From: Caballeronia udeis
Lineage (GTDB): Bacteria; Pseudomonadota; Gammaproteobacteria; Burkholderiales; Burkholderiaceae
Reading direction: 5' to 3'
NCBI RefSeq assembly: GCF_001544555.2
Contig: NZ_FCOK02000022.1
Location: 1 to 64,000 of the forward strand
Length of the DNA: 64,000 nucleotides
The notes beneath the pieces are model-generated. The model worked only from the letters and a program-made list of their open reading frames with translations, had not been told where the DNA came from and did not search any database. Of this stretch, positions 27,338-36,079 are shown piece by piece; the first letter of the stretch is position 1; each line of letters starts with the position of its first letter. A program made the translations under genes and the position numbers.

Positions 27338-28156
27338 ATGCGAAAGGCATCGATTTCTTCGTGGCAACCATCGAAGCGATTGGACCGAGGCAATGCAGCG
27401 GAACAGATTCTGGATGACCTGCGTGGAAATATCCTGAGCGGGGTACTGCCGCGAGGTGCGAAACTGCCGACGGAAAAGCAGTTAGCGGAAGCCTATGACG
27501 TCAGTGGAGCAACGATCAGAGAAGCAATCCGAGGCTTGACCACGGCGCAGCTCGTCGAAGTGCGTCATGGCAGTGGCGCCTATGTCACTGCCGACGCCGA
27601 TCAGCTCATCGCTATGTCGCTTCGTTCAATGATCCAGATGGAAGGGGTCAGTATCTCCGAGGTGCTGGGCGTGCTGAGCGCGCTGAACGGCTATGCCGCG
27701 GAATTGGCTGCGGTCAAGGCACGCAAGGAAGATCTGGCCGAGATGCAGGACGCACTGGATCAGGTCGATCACGGCACGGACATCGCTTCCATCAGCGACG
27801 GTCTGGCACGGTTTGTCGACGCATTGGCGAATGCGTCGGGAAATGCGCTGCTCGCGGTGCTGTGCCGTTTCCTCTCCAGCATTCAGTTTGCGCTGGCGAG
27901 GCAATTGACGGGCAAGTCGTTCGAAGCATGGCGCAAAACGACCCGGCGGCTCGCCAAGGATCGGCAACGCCTGGTCGACGCGATTGCCGCGCGTGATCCC
28001 GAAAGCGCCCGGGCGGCGGCGCGCGTCTATCATGAGCGCGCGCTTAAGCTGATCGCCGCGTTGCCGGGCGAGGGCGACGCCATGTTGACGGATCCTGCCT
28101 TGTCAACCTTTCTCAGTTCATTGTTGCAGGGTTCGACAGGCCATCGATCCGCATAA
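27338..28156 (+). CDS. GntR-family regulator, FadR/FCD subfamily (block 1)
   Basis: A 272-residue repressor with an N-terminal winged helix (AAEQILDDLRGNILSG, LPTEKQLAEAYDVSGATIREAIRGL, VEVRHGSGAYV; about residues 20-88) and a C-terminal all-helical FCD effector domain (about 105-250). Start ATG lies after AGGAAGGGGG. Its own promoter and those of the channel, aldolase and transporter carry the GTCAC-N3-GTGAC word, so it is the likely regulator of block 1, with the ligand being a pathway substrate or intermediate. Confidence 0.9.
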   Translation: MRKASISSWQPSKRLDRGNAAEQILDDLRGNILSGVLPRGAKLPTEKQLAEAYDVSGATIREAIRGLTTAQLVEVRHGSGAYVTADADQLIAMSLRSMIQMEGVSISEVLGVLSALNGYAAELAAVKARKEDLAEMQDALDQVDHGTDIASISDGLARFVDALANASGNALLAVLCRFLSSIQFALARQLTGKSFEAWRKTTRRLAKDRQRLVDAIAARDPESARAAARVYHERALKLIAALPGEGDAMLTDPALSTFLSSLLQGSTGHRSA

Positions 28157-28308
28157 CTTATTAAAGGTGAGGGAGAGATTAGACGGCGTTACAAAGAGGA
28201 TCTGGGGTGTGACAACACTATCTGCTCGTGACCTCGCGGTTCAACTACTCGTGTTCTTTCCGTGAGGAGGTCGCCTGCCTGACACACTGATATAAAGTTT
28301 GAGATATT

Positions 28309-28421
28309 TTCGACGAGGTTCATATCTGGGTTACGCGGGCGACACCTGATGACGCACCATGGCCGACCATCTTTTCAATAGCAGTGTGTGCATGAATCGA
28401 TCAGCAAACACGGCAGCGAAG
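28309..28421 (+). repeat. direct repeat copy A (IS-end remnant)
   Basis: Begins TTCGACGAGGTTCATATCTG and ends GGCAGCGAAG; the same beginning, the word GCATGAATCGATCAGC and the same end recur in copy B at 29736-29859. Copy A leads straight into the first codons of a transposase-like HTH frame. The two copies bracket the intradiol dioxygenase gene. Confidence 0.7.
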
Positions 28422-28577
28422 CTGCCGGAGAGTGAGCGTAAGAAACTGGCTGTTCGAGCGTTGGCGGGATCGGAAACGATCCGCGACTTGGCCGCAGGGC
28501 TAGGCGTAAGCTGCGAGTCCGTATACACGCAACCGCGCAAGGCCAGCGCGCGTTGGATCATGCATTTCCCTGTTTGA
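28392..28577 (+). pseudogene. transposase-like helix-turn-helix fragment
   Basis: Reads NRSANTAAKLPESERKK, then LAVRALAGSETIRDLAAGLG and VSCESVYTQ: a basic N-terminus plus a helix-turn-helix of the kind found at the start of insertion-sequence transposases. It stops after about 60 codons without a catalytic domain. The exact IS family was not determined. Confidence 0.5.
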
Positions 28578-28804
28578 GTCGCTGATCACCCGGAGGTAGA
28601 TGCGCCAGGCGATGCCCGGACGCGGCGGTCGATCTGGCCCTGCAGATAGCTCGGTTGCCGGTGAATATCTCGAACTCAACTCCATCGAGACCATCCTGAT
28701 TGTCCGGTTAGGTGAACATTGGAATAGAACCGACTTACGGGTGTTCTATTGTAGGTATAAGCCGCCATGACTAACCCTATGAACTGAACGGAAATCAAGC
28801 AGCC

Positions 28805-29671
28805 ATGCAAAATCTCGACGAATATTCGATCACTGACGCCGTCCTGCAAAGCCAGGCAGACACACCCAATCCCCGGACCCGGGAAATCTTCGACGGCCTC
28901 GTGACGCATCTGCATGCATTCGCGCGCGAAGTGTCGCTGACCGAGGACGAATGGCTCTCCGCCATTCGCTTCCTGACCGCCGTAGGTCACAAGACGGATG
29001 ACAAACGCCAGGAGTTCATTCTGCTCTCCGACACGCTTGGCCTCTCAATGCTCGTCACTGCGATGGCCAATCGGAAGCCGAAGGAATGCACCGAATCCAC
29101 CGTGTTGGGGCCGTTTTTCGTAACCGATGCGCCCGCCGTGCCCAATGGCGGCGACGTGGCGCAAGGCGCGCCGGGTGAACTGTGCTTCGTCAGCGGCCAT
29201 GTGCGGGGCTTGCACGGCGAGCCGGTTGCGGGCGCACGCATGGAAGTTTGGCAGGCCGACGAGGACGGCCTGTATGACGTGCAGTACGAAAACCTCGAGG
29301 CGCCGCGCGCGCGGGGTGTCCTGTTCAGCGAGCCGGATGGGGCATTCAGGTTTACGTCGATTGTCCCGCGCCCTTATCCGGTACCACACGATGGTCCCGT
29401 CGGCGACATGCTGAAGGCTCTTGGCCGACATGCGTGGCGCCCGGCGCATCTGCATTTCATGATTTTCGCCGAAGGCTACGAACCGCTCGTCACGCACGTC
29501 TTTCGCAAGAACGATCCTTATCTTCAATCGGACGCGGTGTTCGGCGTGCGCTCGTCGCTGATCGGCGACTGGACCACCCATGCGCACGGCGTCGCGCCGG
29601 ACGGCAGCATGCACGAAACACCGTTCACGACTTTCGCGTTCGACTTTGTGTTGGCGCCGGTTCGCGCCTGA
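28805..29671 (+). CDS. intradiol ring-cleavage dioxygenase, hydroxyquinol 1,2-dioxygenase type
   Basis: A 288-residue non-haem Fe(III) dioxygenase. The N-terminal helical domain (about 1-100) precedes the beta-sandwich. Iron ligands are readable: Tyr157 in DGLYDVQ, Tyr191 in RPYPVPHDGP, and His215/His217 in RPAHLHF. Length and the segments KECTESTVLGPF and RARGVLFSEPDG fit hydroxyquinol (benzene-1,2,4-triol) dioxygenases better than catechol enzymes, which would give maleylacetate. No maleylacetate reductase is in the window. The gene stands alone between two IS-end repeats. Confidence 0.88.
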   Translation: MQNLDEYSITDAVLQSQADTPNPRTREIFDGLVTHLHAFAREVSLTEDEWLSAIRFLTAVGHKTDDKRQEFILLSDTLGLSMLVTAMANRKPKECTESTVLGPFFVTDAPAVPNGGDVAQGAPGELCFVSGHVRGLHGEPVAGARMEVWQADEDGLYDVQYENLEAPRARGVLFSEPDGAFRFTSIVPRPYPVPHDGPVGDMLKALGRHAWRPAHLHFMIFAEGYEPLVTHVFRKNDPYLQSDAVFGVRSSLIGDWTTHAHGVAPDGSMHETPFTTFAFDFVLAPVRA

Positions 29672-29988
29672 TGCGGACCTGAGGCACACCCCACCGGGCA
29701 GGCTGGCCGGGTGCGTTCGCCGGACCTTCGCTATATTCGACGAGGTTCATATCTGGGTCACACGCGAGGTACCCGATGACGCGGCCATGATCGATAATTG
29801 CCATCCATTTTTTTAGTAGTGGTGCGTGCATGAATCGATCAGCGAGCAAGGCAGCGAAGTCCAATGTGTTTATGCGAATGCGTATTGACAGTCCACGGCG
29901 CGCTTGACCGGCGTGATACGAATCCCAGGGACGAGCAGACGCCGACCTCGCGAGTGGACGGCGACCAGCCGCTGCGAGCCGGCTACCG
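29672..29988. other. 317-base gap after the dioxygenase
   Basis: Holds direct-repeat copy B and about 130 bases in which nothing was recognised. No terminator hairpin was seen for either flanking gene. Confidence 0.5.
29736..29859 (+). repeat. direct repeat copy B (IS-end remnant)
   Basis: Same orientation as copy A, with about 11 bases of extra sequence in the middle. After GGCAGCGAAG it diverges at once, so only about ten transposase-like codons (NRSASKAAK) remain. Confidence 0.7.
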
Positions 29989-30648
29989 CTACCGTTGACG
30001 AAAGTGTTTGATCACCGTCTGCGTCACCCGCCCCAAGTGATTTTCGACGGCCAGTTGCGCGGCGCGCGTGTCGCGGGCCAGCACGGCGCGTAGAATCGCG
30101 CCGTTTTCTTCGATTACATCGGGAAGCTTGATATGGTGTTTCAGGCCTTCGACACGGGGTCTGCGCACATGCCGGGAAAGCAGCGTGTGCATATCGGTCA
30201 ACACCGGGTTGTTCGCGATCTCCAGCAGCTTGAGATGAAATGCCTGATGCAGGTCGAAGTAGCGATCCGGTTCGCTCGGATCGTATTCCTTCGAGAACCG
30301 TCGGTGCAGTTCGGCGAGTTCTTCCAGCTCTTCGTCCGACGCGTGCAGGCAGACCTGGCGCGCGGCATACCCTTCCAGTGCAATCAACACCGAGAGTTTT
30401 TCGCCGATCATCTCCAGCGAGATTGCTGTGACGATCGCACCACGGTTGCGGAACAGCTGTACGAGACCTTCTGACGCAAGCACCTTCAGTGCTTCACGCA
30501 GTGGGGTGCGGGATACCTCGAACTCCTCGCACAGCTCGCGTTCGGAGATGGGTGTGCCCGGACCCAGAATGCCATCGACAATCCTGTCGCGCAGCACCGA
30601 GGTTAGCCGCTGATGCAGATTGGCGGGTTCCTGCGTTTGTTCGAGCAT
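29989..30648 (-). CDS. GntR-family regulator, FadR/FCD subfamily (block 2, copy 1)
   Basis: A 219-residue regulator: winged helix with RDRIVDGILGPGTPISERELCEEFEVSRTPLREAL split over helices 1-3 (about residues 18-55) and LFRNRGAIV wing, then the FCD domain with the metal-site pattern (YFDLHQAFHLKLLE; NGAILRAVLARD). It is closely related to the regulator at 44627, sharing long identical stretches (PGTPISERELCEE, SEGLVQLFRNRGAIV, LLSRHVRRPR). The pair brackets the block 2 operon. A TTGCATTCAA box lies 53 bases upstream. Confidence 0.92.
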   Translation of the reverse strand: MLEQTQEPANLHQRLTSVLRDRIVDGILGPGTPISERELCEEFEVSRTPLREALKVLASEGLVQLFRNRGAIVTAISLEMIGEKLSVLIALEGYAARQVCLHASDEELEELAELHRRFSKEYDPSEPDRYFDLHQAFHLKLLEIANNPVLTDMHTLLSRHVRRPRVEGLKHHIKLPDVIEENGAILRAVLARDTRAAQLAVENHLGRVTQTVIKHFRQR

Positions 30649-30700
30649 GGTCTGACCAAAGACGGCCGCGGCCGTGAACTGTTTCTGTGCGTCTGATTAT

Positions 30701-30712
30701 ATTGCATTCAAA
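30701..30712. promoter_or_regulatory. TTGCATTCAA box before GntR copy 1
   Basis: ATTGCATTCAAA belongs to the block 2 operator set, whose consensus is about ATTG(A/C)ATTCAA. It is AT-rich in a GC-rich setting and upstream of the regulator start at 30648. Confidence 0.6.
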
Positions 30713-30790
30713 CCTAATGCGACCGCGCGGATTAGCGCGATGGCCGGCCGATATGCTCGCACAATGCAGCACATCGGTCCTATTGCGTGT

Positions 30791-31150
30791 TTACATGGGC
30801 GCCCTGATGGTCATTTTGTCGACTACGTTACGCACATTGGACACCTGCGACGCGGCCGAGACCGCAAGCGTGGACTGCTCCTGACTAACGACGCTGCCCG
30901 TCAGCACCACGACGCCGTTGTGCGCGAGGACGGAAATATTGGCCGGATCAAGTCCGGGCGTGCGCGCGAGCCGCCTCCGCACTGTGCGGATCAGCACCTT
31001 GTCCTCTTGCGACGGATGTCTCAGCTCACGTGCGGACGGCACGCTCGCCGCCGCGGTCGACCCTTCGCTTGCGGGTTGTGCGTAGCCGCTTACAGCGAAG
31101 CACAGCGACACCGTTGCAGCGACGGCAGTCAAGGTCAGTGGGGTTTTCAT
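30791..31150 (-). CDS. BON-domain periplasmic protein
   Basis: A 119-residue exported protein with a signal peptide (TLTAVAATVSLCFAVSGYAQ, cleavage near residue 25). A single BON domain follows (about 50-115: VLIRTVRRRLARTPGLD, ISVLAHNGVVVLTGSV, VSNVRNVVDKM). BON domains are thought to contact membranes or polymers, and such proteins are common stress-response or envelope proteins in Burkholderia. It follows the porin by 72 bases; its link to catabolism is unclear. Confidence 0.85.
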   Translation of the reverse strand: MKTPLTLTAVAATVSLCFAVSGYAQPASEGSTAAASVPSARELRHPSQEDKVLIRTVRRRLARTPGLDPANISVLAHNGVVVLTGSVVSQEQSTLAVSAASQVSNVRNVVDKMTIRAPM

Positions 31151-31222
31151 TGGCGTCCTTTTACCTGCGGAAAGATCCGTCAGGCGTGGTTATAAACAGT
31201 GGCTTGCCCGGCGCGAACGGAC

Positions 31223-32266
31223 TTAAAAATAATGCATGATGCCGCTGAAGAAGCCCAACTGATTGTGACCCAGCGCAGGGTTATAAACCGAGCCGACGGG
31301 TTGCTCGACAGGGCTGAAATTAGTGTTCTTGCCGTTGATCACATAACCTGCAGTCGCGTACAGGTAGGTCCGTTTGGACAGGCTGTAGGTCGGGCCTCCT
31401 GCGATCAGCGTGGCGCTGCCATGTCCGTCGCGCTGATGAATGTGTGCGACGGTTGCTGCCACCTTGAGCGGACCGGGCGCATTGTAGGTCGCGCCGATCC
31501 ACGCGTAGTCTGCGTAGCGTGGCGCCGTTGCCGCAGCTTGCGGCGCCGCCATGTAAGTATAGGCAGCCTGGAACTTGAAGATGCTGCCGGTGTAGGCCGC
31601 ACCGACAAAGAGCTGCTTCTGGTCGTTGAACAGATCGCTGAACTGTCCATTGGCATCGCGCACTTCCTGGTAGATCGCGCGCGCTGAAAACGCGCCGAAG
31701 CGATAAGTCAATTGCAGGCCGTCGACCCGGCCGCTGTTGAACTGGCCCGGTACGCCGCTTAACGAATACTGGAAGCCAGCGTCGAAGCCGCCTACGGACG
31801 GCGAGTAGTAGCTGAACGTGTTGCTGAAGTTCGGCCAGTTCGCACCACGTACGATCGATTCCACGCCGATGTGTTGCTGATAGAGCGGATCGTAGTCGAA
31901 GCTGCCGTCCTTGATGATTGAATCGTCGCGACCCATGCGAAACGAACCGAAGGGTCCCGACAAGCCCACGTAGGCGTTTTGCCAGAACGGATTCGAGCTC
32001 TGGCCGCTCGTGACCATAATGTAATCGAGCAGCTTGAAATTGACCTTGTAGCCGTTGCCGATATCCTCCGAGCCGCTGAGGCCCCAGGCGCTAGCGCCCG
32101 CGTCCCCGCTATCGGCACTCCACAGCGCCGAGCGCGTGCCATTCGCTCCCGCAACGTTCGATAGATACTGGATGCCGGCATCCAGCCTGCCCCATAACGT
32201 GACGCTGCTTTGTGCGCATGCACTGCCCGACACGAGCAGCATCGTAAGCGCGAGTTTCTTCCTCAC
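31223..32266 (-). CDS. Gram-negative porin (block 2)
   Basis: A 347-residue trimeric porin of the Burkholderia OmpC-like family. Signal peptide LALTMLLVSGSACA is followed by QSSVTLWGRLDAGIQYLSN, the classical start of these porins. GSFRMGRDDSI and the terminal strand ending HYF are also typical. It has its own 300-base upstream region carrying a TTGAATTCAA box, so its expression is probably linked to the block 2 operon and gives substrate entry through the outer membrane. Confidence 0.93.
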   Translation of the reverse strand: MRKKLALTMLLVSGSACAQSSVTLWGRLDAGIQYLSNVAGANGTRSALWSADSGDAGASAWGLSGSEDIGNGYKVNFKLLDYIMVTSGQSSNPFWQNAYVGLSGPFGSFRMGRDDSIIKDGSFDYDPLYQQHIGVESIVRGANWPNFSNTFSYYSPSVGGFDAGFQYSLSGVPGQFNSGRVDGLQLTYRFGAFSARAIYQEVRDANGQFSDLFNDQKQLFVGAAYTGSIFKFQAAYTYMAAPQAAATAPRYADYAWIGATYNAPGPLKVAATVAHIHQRDGHGSATLIAGGPTYSLSKRTYLYATAGYVINGKNTNFSPVEQPVGSVYNPALGHNQLGFFSGIMHYF

Positions 32267-32344
32267 TTGCGTCTCCTGAATTTTTTTCTAGGTGATGAAC
32301 GTCTCGTTCACACGAGCTGGCCGCGTACCCAATCCCACGTCGTC

Positions 32345-32378
32345 AATTTGAATTTAGATTGAATTCAATTTAAATTCA
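32345..32378. promoter_or_regulatory. AT-rich double operator before the porin gene
   Basis: Contains ATTGAATTCAA (32358-32368) flanked on both sides by related half words (AATTTGAATTT and AATTTAAATTC). It lies 79-112 bases upstream of the porin start in the 303-base gap 32267-32569, which holds nothing else recognised. Confidence 0.65.
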
Positions 32379-32569
32379 CTTGGAGTTTTTACCTATCCGC
32401 GATTGTAGTGAGGGTGTTGGCCGGACAGGTACGGATGGTCGTGGCGAGGCCGCGACCGTTGTCGCCCGCGATAGGGCAGAGCCTCATCGCGCGAGCATGT
32501 AGAGACATTCATTGCGAAGCCCCGCGAGCCAGCCGCGTGAAGCTCCCGCCTTGCGCCCGATACGCTTTG

Positions 32570-33934
32570 TTATTGCGGCGGCGGACTGGCGCGCAGCGTG
32601 ACTTGCATGGGCATGGAGCGCCGCGCGGTGAGCCGGGCGAGCGCGAGCAACGCCAGTGCAGCCGCGAGCGGAGGTATCGCGCAATAGAGGAACATCTGCG
32701 AGGGCTGCGCGCTCATGGACAGCACGGCACCTCCCGCTAACGGTCCGATCAGGGACCCGAAGCGGCCCACACCCTGCGCCCAGCCAACGCCAGTTCCGCG
32801 GATCGTGGTCGGGTAGTAGCCGGTGATGTAGGCCGTCACGGCCAGTTGCGCACCTATCACAAAGAAGCCGGCGAAGAAGATGCACGTCATGATCGGCAGC
32901 CATTGGTTGCCGACGAGGCCGATGCCGGCAACTGCCGCCGCGCCGATCACATACGCACCGGCGAGCCGCGTCAGCGTGCGGCGTTTCGCGAACCGCACCA
33001 CGACCAGGCTGCCAATGATCGCAGCGAAATTGATCATCACGGTGCCGAGCACTGCCTGCCGGATCGGCATGCCGACCTGTCGCAAAAGTGACGGTATCCA
33101 GTTGATCAGGCAGTACGTCATCACGAGGCTCGCAAACAGCGTGAACCACAGCAGCACGGTTGGCCATCCGAAACCGTTGCGGAACAGGGCAATCACGCTG
33201 CCGCGCCGCGTGCTCGGTTCAGCTACGAAGTAAGTGTCATCCGGCCGGAAACCGCGTTGCGGATCGATCTTCGAGAGCACGATCGCGATCTTGGCGCGGT
33301 GCCGGGGCGACAATGCGAGATAGCGAACCGACTCTGGCATCAGCCCGATCAGCACCGGCACGCAGAGCAACGGCAGAAGCGCGCCAAGATAGAAAATCGA
33401 CTTCCATCCGTAATGCTCGATCATCGGTCCCGCGAACAATCCGCCTATGACGGCGCCAAGCGGAAACCCCCACATGCTCATCGTGACGACGGTGTTGCGC
33501 AGGCGCTCGGGTGCATATTCGGAGGCGAGCGCGAGAAAATTCACAAGCGCGCCACCCAGTCCAATACCCGCCAGCAGGCGGTAGACCAGCAACTCAGTAT
33601 AGGAGTCCGCGAGGCTGCACACCCAGGTCAGGCAGCCGAACATCACGACCGACATGATCACCAGCCAGCGTCGTCCGATCCGGTCCGCAAGCATACCGAA
33701 CGAAATTGCGCCCAACACAGTGCCGGCGAGTCCTGCGGAAAAGATTGGTCCGAACGCCGCCGCCGGCAGCTTCCACTGCGCGGAGATGGCGGGGGCGACG
33801 AAGGCGATCGCCTGCGTGTCGTAGCCATCGAAGATGATGACTATGAACAGCAGGATGAACACGCGCCACTGGAAGGCGCTGAACTTCGCGCCGTCGATGA
33901 CGGCGGCGACGTCGATACGGTTACCTGTCTCCAT
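32570..33934 (-). CDS. MFS transporter, AAHS family (block 2)
   Basis: A 454-residue transporter with 12 helices, first helix VFILLFIVIIFDGYDTQAIAFVAP containing the AAHS Asp motif, then GMLADRIGRRW in loop 2-3. It is similar throughout to the transporter at 24952 (shared DTQAIAFVAP, GGALVNFLALASEYAPERLR-like helix 4-5 region). It follows the GMC oxidoreductase by 37 bases and is probably the last gene of the long operon before the porin. Likely substrate is an aromatic acid. Confidence 0.9.
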   Translation of the reverse strand: METGNRIDVAAVIDGAKFSAFQWRVFILLFIVIIFDGYDTQAIAFVAPAISAQWKLPAAAFGPIFSAGLAGTVLGAISFGMLADRIGRRWLVIMSVVMFGCLTWVCSLADSYTELLVYRLLAGIGLGGALVNFLALASEYAPERLRNTVVTMSMWGFPLGAVIGGLFAGPMIEHYGWKSIFYLGALLPLLCVPVLIGLMPESVRYLALSPRHRAKIAIVLSKIDPQRGFRPDDTYFVAEPSTRRGSVIALFRNGFGWPTVLLWFTLFASLVMTYCLINWIPSLLRQVGMPIRQAVLGTVMINFAAIIGSLVVVRFAKRRTLTRLAGAYVIGAAAVAGIGLVGNQWLPIMTCIFFAGFFVIGAQLAVTAYITGYYPTTIRGTGVGWAQGVGRFGSLIGPLAGGAVLSMSAQPSQMFLYCAIPPLAAALALLALARLTARRSMPMQVTLRASPPPQ

Positions 33935-33971
33935 CTGAAACCTCTTTTATGTGTATATGGTAAACCGACGG

Positions 33972-35684
33972 TCATCCGGTTTTGCGCCGGGGGACCGTGT
34001 TCATGATCGACGCGGCAAGCTTCTCCGCGACCATGATTGTCGGGATATGCGTGTTGCCGGCGGGAACCACCGGCATGACGGATGCATCGGCGACGTGAAG
34101 ACCGCCAATCTTGTATACGGCGCCATTGGCGTCGGTCACGGCAAACGGGTCGCTCGCCTTGCCCATCGAACAGGTGCCGCACACGTGGCCGGTTCCGGTG
34201 ACGGTGTTGCGGATGTGACTCATCAGCGCTTCGCGGTCCTGGCGCAGCGGGGCGAGCGGTGTCAGGCGTGCATACCGCTGCAAGGCGCGCAGGCCACCAC
34301 GGGGATCGATATCCATCCATGCGGCAGCCACTCTCGCCCGCATGCCGTTGACGCGTGACAACTGGTTAAAGCGCATCAGCCGCTGCGCGTCCTCCAGCAC
34401 GAACGGCGGATGGCAGATGGCCTTCACCTCCGGTGCATCAAACAGCGAACAGGTCAGATCGAAACCTTGCGCGAGGCGCGTGGCGTCGCGGTCGTCGGCG
34501 AGGAAGTTGAATTCGATCCGGGAAGCGGTGTCGGGGTTCGCGGGATCGAGCGTGACGGTGCCGCGCGACAACGGCCTCATCAATACCGGTGCAAGCGATG
34601 CCAGTCTGCGGCCCAACGCATGCCACGACAGATAGCTGCGCACATAGAGACCCAGATCGCCCGACGTACACGACTCAATGCCTGATGACCAGCGGATGAA
34701 TGTCGAGCCGGCGGGCCGCAAGCCTGGCGCGTCGCGGCCGGCGGGGCGAAGCAGTGCGGCGGTGTAGAGGATCGGATGATTTTGCAGATTACGGCCGACG
34801 CCGCGCAGGTCGGCGACGACCGGTATGTCAAGCGCCTGCAATGCGTCGCCCGGCCCGATGCCCGAGCGCAGCAGCAGCGCTGGCGTGCGCAGCGCACCGG
34901 CCGTGACGATCGTGTGGCGCGCGCGGATCGGCAATAGAGAACCATCGTCGCGCAACACCAATGCGCCGACGACCTGTGCCCCTTCGACCAGCAGCCGGCG
35001 CACTTCGGTATGCGAAAGAATTGTCAGGTTGGTACGACGCCGTGTTGCGTCGTCGAGATAGCAGAGCCCCGCAGAGGCACGCGATGTTTCAAAGCGGCTG
35101 ATCGGCAACGAACAGTGCCCGTCACTGAACTCCGCGTTCATGTCGTCGATCTGTGCGAAGCCCGCCGCACCCGCGGCCGCCGCGACCGCCCGGGCGAGCG
35201 GTTGCCAGTCCGCGGCTCTTTCGCGTCGGATCGGCACCGGACCATCGTTGCCGTGCATCGGACCGTCGAAATCGATGTCGTGTTCGAGCTTGCGAAACCA
35301 GCTCAGCACGTTGTCCCAACCCCATCCTTCGGCGCCCCTGTCGCGCCATTCGTCGTAGTCCCCGGGCATGCCGCGCAATGCCCACATGCCCATGATCGAC
35401 GAACTGCCGCCGACATTGCGACCCTGTTGCAACGGCACCGCCGGCGAGTCCTGCGCAGTGCGCCAATGTACCCGCGTATCGGGCCACATGTAGCGCGGAT
35501 TGAAGGCCGATAACGGGAACACGCTTTGAACGTCGGGGGGCACGCCATGCGCTACCACGTCGTCCCCCGCTTCAAGCAGCGCGACGCTGACCCGCGGATC
35601 TGCCGACAGCCGGTTTGCGAGCACCGATCCCGCTGCGCCGGCGCCTATGATCAGATAGTCGAACACTGCGTTCACGGTCCACAC
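33972..35684 (-). CDS. GMC-family FAD oxidoreductase (choline dehydrogenase-like)
   Basis: A 570-residue flavoprotein. FAD Rossmann motif DYLIIGAGAAGSVLANRLS is at about residues 9-27, GMC signature 1 is GRNVGGSSSIMGMWALRG, and the C-terminal active site has GHVCGTCSMG and GNTHIPTIMVAEK. The last catalytic position is His where choline oxidases usually have Asn (GNTNAPT), giving a His/His pair as in glucose-oxidase-type members. It would oxidise an alcohol to an aldehyde. GTG start at 35684 overlaps the upstream gene by 13 bases. Confidence 0.9.
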   Translation of the reverse strand: MWTVNAVFDYLIIGAGAAGSVLANRLSADPRVSVALLEAGDDVVAHGVPPDVQSVFPLSAFNPRYMWPDTRVHWRTAQDSPAVPLQQGRNVGGSSSIMGMWALRGMPGDYDEWRDRGAEGWGWDNVLSWFRKLEHDIDFDGPMHGNDGPVPIRRERAADWQPLARAVAAAAGAAGFAQIDDMNAEFSDGHCSLPISRFETSRASAGLCYLDDATRRRTNLTILSHTEVRRLLVEGAQVVGALVLRDDGSLLPIRARHTIVTAGALRTPALLLRSGIGPGDALQALDIPVVADLRGVGRNLQNHPILYTAALLRPAGRDAPGLRPAGSTFIRWSSGIESCTSGDLGLYVRSYLSWHALGRRLASLAPVLMRPLSRGTVTLDPANPDTASRIEFNFLADDRDATRLAQGFDLTCSLFDAPEVKAICHPPFVLEDAQRLMRFNQLSRVNGMRARVAAAWMDIDPRGGLRALQRYARLTPLAPLRQDREALMSHIRNTVTGTGHVCGTCSMGKASDPFAVTDANGAVYKIGGLHVADASVMPVVPAGNTHIPTIMVAEKLAASIMNTVPRRKTG

Positions 35685-36079
35685 TTCCGGTTATGTGCGG
35701 TCTCTTCCCTGCTGCCTATGACTCGCACCGGAATCACACCGAGGCGCCGCGAACGGTGTTCGTGCAGCCGCGCTTGATAAGCGTGATTCATGTCTTCAGG
35801 CACCCAGTCGAAGCGGTCGTCGAGAAGGACGTCCACATGCGCGACGCCGGGCAACGCGCAAAGCGCCTTGTAGGCTTCGGTTGCAAAAGGCGCGCCCATC
35901 AGGCAGCCATATTCGGTGACCGCGATGACGACTTCGACATGCGTGCCGCCAGACTCGTCGTGCAACGAGACGCTGCGCACGAGCCCCATGTCGTCGAGTC
36001 CGGCAGCACACCCCGCGGCCACGCTGCAAGGATCGATCACTTGATTCAGGGCGTGCCGGATATCGGTTTCCTCGATCAT
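35672..36079 (-). CDS. MIP18/DUF59-family (PaaD-like) metal-sulfur assembly protein
   Basis: A 135-residue small protein: IRHALNQVIDPC...GLDDMGLVRSVSL, then VTEYGCLMGAPFA with a conserved-position Cys, and the late motif DDRFDWVPEDM that corresponds to the family's P-P-W-T-P-E-x-M. Such proteins help insert Fe-S clusters into client enzymes (PaaD for the phenylacetyl-CoA epoxidase). Its ATG overlaps the stop of the amidohydrolase gene (ATGA), so the two are translated together. No Fe-S enzyme in block 2 is an obvious client, which makes the pairing unusual. Confidence 0.82.
   Translation of the reverse strand: MIEETDIRHALNQVIDPCSVAAGCAAGLDDMGLVRSVSLHDESGGTHVEVVIAVTEYGCLMGAPFATEAYKALCALPGVAHVDVLLDDRFDWVPEDMNHAYQARLHEHRSRRLGVIPVRVIGSREETAHNRKCGP

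Larger units (their letters stand above)
28157..28804. other. 648-base gap holding an IS remnant, before the intradiol dioxygenase
   Basis: Contains direct-repeat copy A and a short HTH frame, listed separately. The last 200 bases hold no gene; they must carry the dioxygenase promoter but no clear hexamers stand out. No operator of the block 1 or block 2 type was found here. Confidence 0.5.

Noticed and set aside
33257-34006. 249-codon + strand frame opposite the AAHS transporter
   Set aside because: Arg/His-rich shadow of the transporter gene with no domain.
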